Positions 60,301 to 64,000 of a stretch of DNA of 64,000 nucleotides are shown here, in pieces. The stretch covers positions 1-64,000 of the forward strand of contig NZ_JAQNDM010000002.1 in the NCBI RefSeq assembly GCF_028368975.1, written 5' to 3'. Position numbers and translations under genes: made by a program. Numbering within the stretch: the first letter of the stretch is position 1; each line of letters begins with the position of its first letter. Below the pieces are notes generated by a model. It ran no database searches, was not told the DNA's origin, and saw only the letters and a program-made list of their open reading frames with translations. The DNA comes from Stigmatella ashevillena. Lineage in GTDB: Bacteria; Myxococcota; Myxococcia; Myxococcales; Myxococcaceae.

Positions 60301-61413
60301 GGGACGCTGCCCGATACCCGTGCACGCTCCGAGCAGGAGTTGCAGCTGCGGGTCGCCTTGGGCATGCCCTTGATGCAGCTGCGCAGCCTCCGGTCCCGTG
60401 AGGTTGAGCAGACCTATTCCCGGGTCATGGAGTTGCTGCCCCAGGTGGAGGATGCACTGCCGCGCCTGCACGTCTCGACCTGGGGGACTTACGCCTATGC
60501 CTTCATGCGGGCGAAATTCCATGTGGCGCAGCAGTTGGCGGAGCTGACCGTGAGACAGGGAGAGCGCCAGCACAGCCGGGAGCTGCTCGCCCTGGGACAC
60601 CGGATGATCGCCACCAACCATTTCACGTGGGGAAACATGTCCACGGCCCTGGAGCACGTCGAGTTCGCGTTGGAGTCCTCGGATTTCGCGATCGACCAGC
60701 ATCGGGAGTTGGCTGTGAATCAGTGGGTCAACCCGCGGGTGGCCGCGCTGGCCTATGGCTCTGTCGTCCTGTCTGTCGTCGGCCGGGATGCCCTGGCCCG
60801 GCGGTATGGCGACGAGGCGGTGGCATTGGCGGAGAAGATTGGCCATCCCCACACCCTGGCGTTTGGATTGACCTATGTGGCGCTGGGCTGCCAACTGCGC
60901 AAGGAGCCCGAGTGTGCCCGGCAGTGGGTGGAGCGGTGCATCGCGGTCTCCTCGGAGCACCACTTCCGGCTGTGGTTGGGCTGGTCCGTGTTCATCAAGA
61001 GCTGGCTGCTGTCCGAGCAGGGCCGGGTGCAGGAGGGGCTTGCGCTCATGCAGGCCAATCTCGCGAGGTGGCGCAACGCGGGCATCCGGGCAGGCATGCC
61101 GCTGTTCCTGGGCATGTTCGCGGAGTACCACTTGAAGCTGGGCCAGTTCCCACAAGGGTTGGCGGCGGTCACCCATGCGCTGGGGTGGGCGGAGACGTTG
61201 GAGGAGCGCTCGTATGAAGCGGAGCTGCGCCGCCTCGAGGGCGAGCTGCACCGGGCGCTCGGTCACGAGTCAATGGCCAGAGAATCGTTTCTGCAGGCTC
61301 GGGCCGTGGCCCAGCTGCAGGGCTCTGCGGGCTTCGGCAGACGGGCGGAGGAGAGCTTGAAGCGTCAGTCCCATGAGCTGGGGTGGGATCGAGGCCACGC
61401 CAGCCCCCATTGA
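57382..61413 (+). CDS. Ser/Thr kinase - nucleotide cyclase-like - AAA ATPase - TPR signalling protein
   Basis: Protein of 1343 aa. Hanks kinase (about 45-310): GGGSMGLVFRARDQ, Lys77 in VVALKFLHL, Asp177 in HRDLKPGNVFI, LDFGLAY and GTPAYMAPEQW. A class III cyclase-like domain follows (about 330-520: VTLVACWLADLAG, GGSITTCMGDEVLACFGYPQ); metal Asps seem kept but catalytic residues are uncertain. Next is a STAND-like ATPase (about 550-830): VGREAELQRL, Lys574 in GEAGIGKS, Walker B VVVEDLHWADPS. A C-terminal TPR-rich region (about 870-1340) ends it. ATG 57382 has a GAGGGCG sequence 8 bases upstream. It is divergent from the receiver gene and is followed by an ECF sigma gene. Confidence 0.85.
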   Translation: MRQDSMEPDGASEEELDDAFLKNVAQVSIALRTPMHGESLGGQEGHRFEILEQLGGGSMGLVFRARDQELQRVVALKFLHLRDGALEAPMSALLRQEAKAIAQLDHENIVRIFDVAEWSGEPWESKVPFLIMECLDGAPLSAIVSRELPPLRRCIEILRGVAAGLAHAHEHHIIHRDLKPGNVFITRNGQVKLLDFGLAYLTDAIFPAAPHLPAAGTPAYMAPEQWLGQEQDARTDIWAAGIMLFELLTGELPCPEMSLVGLREWALSPAPVPSIRERRPELPEDVDQLLAAMLTKAPAQRLASAAELEERLRHIESALTPWSGETASLGPQRRQVTLVACWLADLAGLAEHLDAEDFGELEGAFHQACSEVLVQHGGSITTCMGDEVLACFGYPQAREDDSEKAARAGLHLATHLGAAIQQKLPYLPRRKLTVKVGLHTDTVVLDNLPTGLQSRTAALQGEAPKIAFWLARQAAPETVCLSHTAWHLVKAAFRTEPLGVHSFQGLSGEMKGALYRLVREKRIASRFERAHEAGGLTPLVGREAELQRLWGYWEEAQRGTGAFVLVQGEAGIGKSRLLQEVRERISPEGASRLHVQCWAQFSSSALRPIIELLLSVLKLDLEGNPQSNLRKLQGRMGAVGLPAEHVRMLAAFLSLPVAELPPHLRVTPERQKEKTFEALVTLLLRMAEDRPVFVVVEDLHWADPSTLELLGALLGYIGKARLCVLLSTRPDFKPTWAGNPQVHPVLLERLSPQLTAKLIRHSASGKLLADDTVEQLVAKTDGVPLFAEEMTRMVVEHAPVGTAASHSSTIPITLSGLLLARLDMLPRQQKMLAQLCAVVGRGFSHSLLTALSGRTQANLQKDLTGLLQAGLLQQEEVANETRYQFRHALIQDAAYHSLLRRTRREYHRRIAQTLAIQAPELAGTQPELLAHHYTEAGENEQAIRLWTKAGEQASLRSANVEAIRHLSQALQLLGTLPDTRARSEQELQLRVALGMPLMQLRSLRSREVEQTYSRVMELLPQVEDALPRLHVSTWGTYAYAFMRAKFHVAQQLAELTVRQGERQHSRELLALGHRMIATNHFTWGNMSTALEHVEFALESSDFAIDQHRELAVNQWVNPRVAALAYGSVVLSVVGRDALARRYGDEAVALAEKIGHPHTLAFGLTYVALGCQLRKEPECARQWVERCIAVSSEHHFRLWLGWSVFIKSWLLSEQGRVQEGLALMQANLARWRNAGIRAGMPLFLGMFAEYHLKLGQFPQGLAAVTHALGWAETLEERSYEAELRRLEGELHRALGHESMARESFLQARAVAQLQGSAGFGRRAEESLKRQSHELGWDRGHASPH

Positions 61414-61484
61414 GTCCCGCGTCACAAAAGCGGGCAGGCCACTCCATGCAGATGGACGCGGCCGCGGACATGCGGGGAGCACCA

Positions 61485-62147
61485 ATGGCGATCGATCGGG
61501 AGAGGCTGGAGCGGGACATCCGGGAGTTGTGTCTGCGCAAGGACATGGGCAGGGCGGTGGAACGGGCGCTCCAGGGCTACGGCATGGAGATCATGCGGCT
61601 GATCGCCTCCGTGTTGCACAACCCGGAACAGGCCAAGGATGCGTTCAGCCTTTTCTGTGAAAGTCTTCTCAAGGGCTTGCCGGGGTTCCGGTGGGAGAGC
61701 TCCTTTCGGACCTGGGCCTACCGCCTCGCGCGCAATGCCTGCTATCAGCTCATGCACACGCCCGCCGCGCGTGAAACGCCCGTCACCTCCTCGGCCTTTC
61801 CCGAGCAGCCGCAGTGGCACCGCTCCGACACGCGCCCCTGGCAGCGAACTTCGGTGAAGGAGCGCTTCCGGGCGCTGCGTGACAGCCTGGAGCCCGAGGA
61901 GCGGATGCTCCTGATGTTGCGTGTCGACCAGCGGCTTTCGTGGACCGAGGTGGCTCGCATCATGTGGGATCTGGACGAGCCCCCCACGGAGGCGGCGTTG
62001 GGGCGCAAGGCCACGGCCCTGCGTCAGCACTTCCAGCGCGTCAAGACCCACCTGCGCACCATGGCCATCGAGCAGGGCCTCATCGAGCAGGAGGAGGTAC
62101 CGTCTTCCGAGACGCCCTCGGTGGAGGAGGAAGGCCCTTCTCCTTGA
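61485..62147 (+). CDS. ECF-like RNA polymerase sigma factor
   Basis: Protein of 220 aa. A sigma-2 region (IMRLIASVLHNPEQAKDAFS, ESSFRTWAYRLARNACYQLM, about 33-90) and sigma-4 (SLEPEERMLLMLRVDQRLSW, TEVARIMWDLDEPPTEAALG, about 125-175) are readable, with no anti-sigma gene beside it. ATG 61485 is favoured by a GGGGAG sequence 6-7 bases upstream; ATG 61446 is a second choice. It is 71 bases downstream of the kinase-cyclase-ATPase gene in the same direction, which suggests control by phosphorylation rather than by an anti-sigma factor. It converges with the SDR gene (1-base gap). Confidence 0.78.
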   Translation: MAIDRERLERDIRELCLRKDMGRAVERALQGYGMEIMRLIASVLHNPEQAKDAFSLFCESLLKGLPGFRWESSFRTWAYRLARNACYQLMHTPAARETPVTSSAFPEQPQWHRSDTRPWQRTSVKERFRALRDSLEPEERMLLMLRVDQRLSWTEVARIMWDLDEPPTEAALGRKATALRQHFQRVKTHLRTMAIEQGLIEQEEVPSSETPSVEEEGPSP

Positions 62148-62148
62148 G

Positions 62149-62952
62149 TCAGCGCTTGTCGGTGCTCGGGGGGAGGAGCACGGGTGCCTTTGGTTTCGCG
62201 ATGCGGGCCACGATCTTCGCGACGAATGCGCGGCTGAAGAGGCGGGCGGTGAGCATCAAGAGCTGATTGGCGAAGCCATGCATGGCCGAGGGGCGGCCGG
62301 CGATGAATGCGGCGAGGCCGGTTCTCACCACGTCTTCAGGCCGCGCTTTCGTCCCGGGTGGGGTGAGGCCGCCCGCGCGCTGGAAAAAAGGCGTATCGGT
62401 CGCGCCGGGAGACAAGCAGAGCACGCGGAGGCCCTTCGCTTGGTACTCCGCCCAGAGCGCTTCGCTGAAGGAGAGGACGAAGGCCTTCGTCGCCCCATAC
62501 ACGCTCATATAAGGAGTCGGTTGGTACGCGGCCACCGAGGCCAGTTGGATGACGCCTCCCTGGCGCCGCTCGAGCATGGGGAGAAAGAGGTACGTCAGCT
62601 CGACGAGCGCTCCGACGTTGAGGTCGATCTCTTCGCGCTGCCCTGCCAAGGGGAGGGTGCCGAAGTCGCCGTGGAGGCCGAACCCGGCGTTGTTGATGAG
62701 GACGTCGACGTCGATTGCCTGGGCAGTGACCGCCTCGAAGAGGCGCTGTGCCGCGCCTGGAGCCGCGAGATCGGCGGTGATGACGTGCGCCTTGCCCAGT
62801 TCCGTGGCGAGCGCCTGGAGCTTGGCTTCGCTGCGGGCAACCAGGACCAACGTGGCCCCGAGCCTGGACAGCTGCCGGGCGAACTCCGCGCCGAGCCCCA
62901 TGGAAGCACCGGTGATCAGCACTGTCTTGCCTGCGAAATCGAAACGGTTCAT
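62149..62952 (-). CDS. Short-chain dehydrogenase/reductase
   Basis: Protein of 267 aa, classical SDR: TVLITGASMGLGAEFARQL (about 10-28), DVLINNAGFGLHGDF, SVAAYQPTPYMSVYGATKAF (catalytic Ser, Tyr-x3-Lys) and PGATDTPFF. The C-terminal part (residues about 215-267) has an extra hydrophobic/basic tail (LLMLTARLFSRAFVAKIVAR) that may attach to membranes. Acts on an unknown alcohol or ketone with NAD(P). It lies tail to tail with the sigma gene. Confidence 0.87.
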   Translation of the reverse strand: MNRFDFAGKTVLITGASMGLGAEFARQLSRLGATLVLVARSEAKLQALATELGKAHVITADLAAPGAAQRLFEAVTAQAIDVDVLINNAGFGLHGDFGTLPLAGQREEIDLNVGALVELTYLFLPMLERRQGGVIQLASVAAYQPTPYMSVYGATKAFVLSFSEALWAEYQAKGLRVLCLSPGATDTPFFQRAGGLTPPGTKARPEDVVRTGLAAFIAGRPSAMHGFANQLLMLTARLFSRAFVAKIVARIAKPKAPVLLPPSTDKR

Positions 62953-62992
62953 GGCTCAAGAATGAGCGCCAGGGCCCAGCGCGACATGGAAA

Positions 62993-64000
62993 TCAGATCC
63001 GGGAGAGCGCTTCGGTCAGCTCGTTCCGGTGCGTGGTGTAGAGCTCTCTCCACTGGAAGCCTTCGGGCAGATCGCCGCCTTTGCCGACGAAGAGGTACAC
63101 GAACAGGTCCAGCAGGAGCCGCTGGGCCGGTGTGGCGCAGTAGCGTTGCAGGGGGTGGGGCTCTCGCTCTTCCGCCGGTAGAATCTCCCGCGCCGCGCGA
63201 TCCAGCGCCTCCGCGGTGCGGCGGACCGCCGAGGGGGCGGCGAGCTTCGGCCGATCCACAATCACGGTGGCGAGGGATGCAGGCAATACCCGCCGGGCCA
63301 CCTCGCGCAGGAGCGCCTTGCGCACCCGTCCCCGGATGCGCTGCTCCCAGGGCAGGGCGAACGCCACATCGCGGACGCTCCGGTCCAGGTAGGGGACCCG
63401 GACCTCCAGGCCGCTCGCCATGGAGCCTCCATCCCAGACGCGCAGGTGGGCATCCGTGAGCTGGCCTTCCAGGAAGAAGCGATACACGGCCTCTCGCGCC
63501 GCCGCGGGGTCCGGGGAGGCCATGGCGTGAAGGGAGGCCTTGGCGACCGCGCACTCGTCCTGGGGAATCTCCCCGGTCCGGATCATCCGGTTGTAGCCCT
63601 CCATGCAGGACTTCAACCAGGGGCCCGGCAGGGAATGAATCACGTAGCCCGCGAAGAGCTCATCCGCGCCATCCCCACAGAGCACGGCCTTGACGTGGTT
63701 TCGGATCCGCGGGGCGGCGGTCTCGACGATCGTCGGCTCGCCGGGGCCTTCCAGGGAGCAGAGGGAGCGCGGAAGGGACTCCAGCAGCGTGTCCGGCTCG
63801 AAGCTGTACTCATGGTGTTGCGTGCCCAAGGCCTCGGACAGCCGCCGGCTCACGGCGAGATCCGGAAGGGAGGGATCATCGGCCAGCGAGAAGGTGTGGA
63901 TCTCCCGGGTCCCCCCTTGGGCCAGCAGCGCGGCCAGCAGGGAGCTGTCCACCCCGCCGGAGAGGAAGATGCCCACGGGATGGTCGGCCACCCACTGGCC
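62993..64000 (-). CDS. Asparagine synthase (AsnB-type), 5' end beyond window
   Basis: The last 335 codons are visible; the start lies past 64000. The ATP pyrophosphatase (PP-loop) motif VGIFLSGGVDSSLLAALLAQ and FSLADDPSLPDLAVSRRLSE, EYSFEPDTLLESLPRSLCSL and VLCGDGADELFAGYV match the synthetase domain of glutamine-dependent asparagine synthases. The glutaminase half is expected upstream and cannot be checked. Such genes are also used in modification of capsules, lipopeptides or lasso peptides, so plain asparagine synthesis is not certain. Confidence 0.85.
   Translation of the reverse strand, partial: GQWVADHPVGIFLSGGVDSSLLAALLAQGGTREIHTFSLADDPSLPDLAVSRRLSEALGTQHHEYSFEPDTLLESLPRSLCSLEGPGEPTIVETAAPRIRNHVKAVLCGDGADELFAGYVIHSLPGPWLKSCMEGYNRMIRTGEIPQDECAVAKASLHAMASPDPAAAREAVYRFFLEGQLTDAHLRVWDGGSMASGLEVRVPYLDRSVRDVAFALPWEQRIRGRVRKALLREVARRVLPASLATVIVDRPKLAAPSAVRRTAEALDRAAREILPAEEREPHPLQRYCATPAQRLLLDLFVYLFVGKGGDLPEGFQWRELYTTHRNELTEALSRI

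Overview
The window is high-GC, densely coded DNA of a myxobacterium, probably a Cystobacterineae relative of Stigmatella, Cystobacter, Archangium or Myxococcus. The inference rests on GC-rich codon use, many GTG/TTG starts, two Ser/Thr kinases, several receiver proteins, a hybrid histidine kinase, a GGDEF response regulator, a sphingolipid gene set and C5-pathway heme synthesis. No rRNA, CRISPR array or intact insertion sequence was seen.

Layout. 0-7 kb: the end of an MlaF-type ATPase and a long MlaD (lipid transport), a PfkB kinase, a PilZ protein, a phosphoesterase, then psd overlapping hisS. 7-12.8 kb: an RsbQ-like hydrolase, a hybrid histidine kinase with a structured leader, and two MFS transporters. 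12.9-19.5 kb: a secreted GH2 glycosidase with two AbfB modules, miaA, an unusual FAD-oxidoreductase/receiver fusion, and a receiver-GGDEF diguanylate cyclase. 19.9-27.1 kb: a TPR membrane protein, tRNA-Leu(CAA), a response regulator, an RsmB-like methyltransferase, tRNA-Ala(GGC) with a strong terminator, class I aldolase, and a TolC/MlaC pair. 27.1-30.9 kb: a three-gene ceramide operon whose order (spt, bcerS, cerR) follows the pathway. 31.3-35.3 kb: an aminotransferase, a methyltransferase, a remnant of a B12-binding domain, HMG-CoA lyase and an NmrA-like protein.

35.3-41.4 kb is an accessory, partly degraded island. It holds a lower-GC AlbA_2/ATPase-like gene, a 5'-truncated and frameshifted RND outer-membrane gene, a MarR/F420-reductase-like module, a PanE-like gene, an IS91-type transposase remnant and a frameshifted tyrosine recombinase remnant that abuts a shortened lipoprotein gene. 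41.7-51.7 kb: a Ser/Thr kinase overlapping a GFA-family gene, a Rieske/SnoaL pair, two adjacent DUF4139 (MuiA-like) proteins, and a LysR/EamA divergent pair. 51.6-57.1 kb: a minus-strand run of receiver, duplicated alpha/beta protein, DyP-type peroxidase, DoxX and hemA, which suggests a heme-peroxidase unit next to heme synthesis. 57.4-64 kb: a kinase-cyclase-AAA-TPR signalling giant followed by an ECF-like sigma factor, an SDR and a partial asparagine synthase.

The most unusual items are the FAD/receiver fusion, the DyP operon with its internally duplicated partner, the kinase-cyclase-ATPase/ECF pair, the ceramide operon with a long SPT, and the paired DUF4139 proteins. All functional calls come from reading motifs and context; no database search was run.
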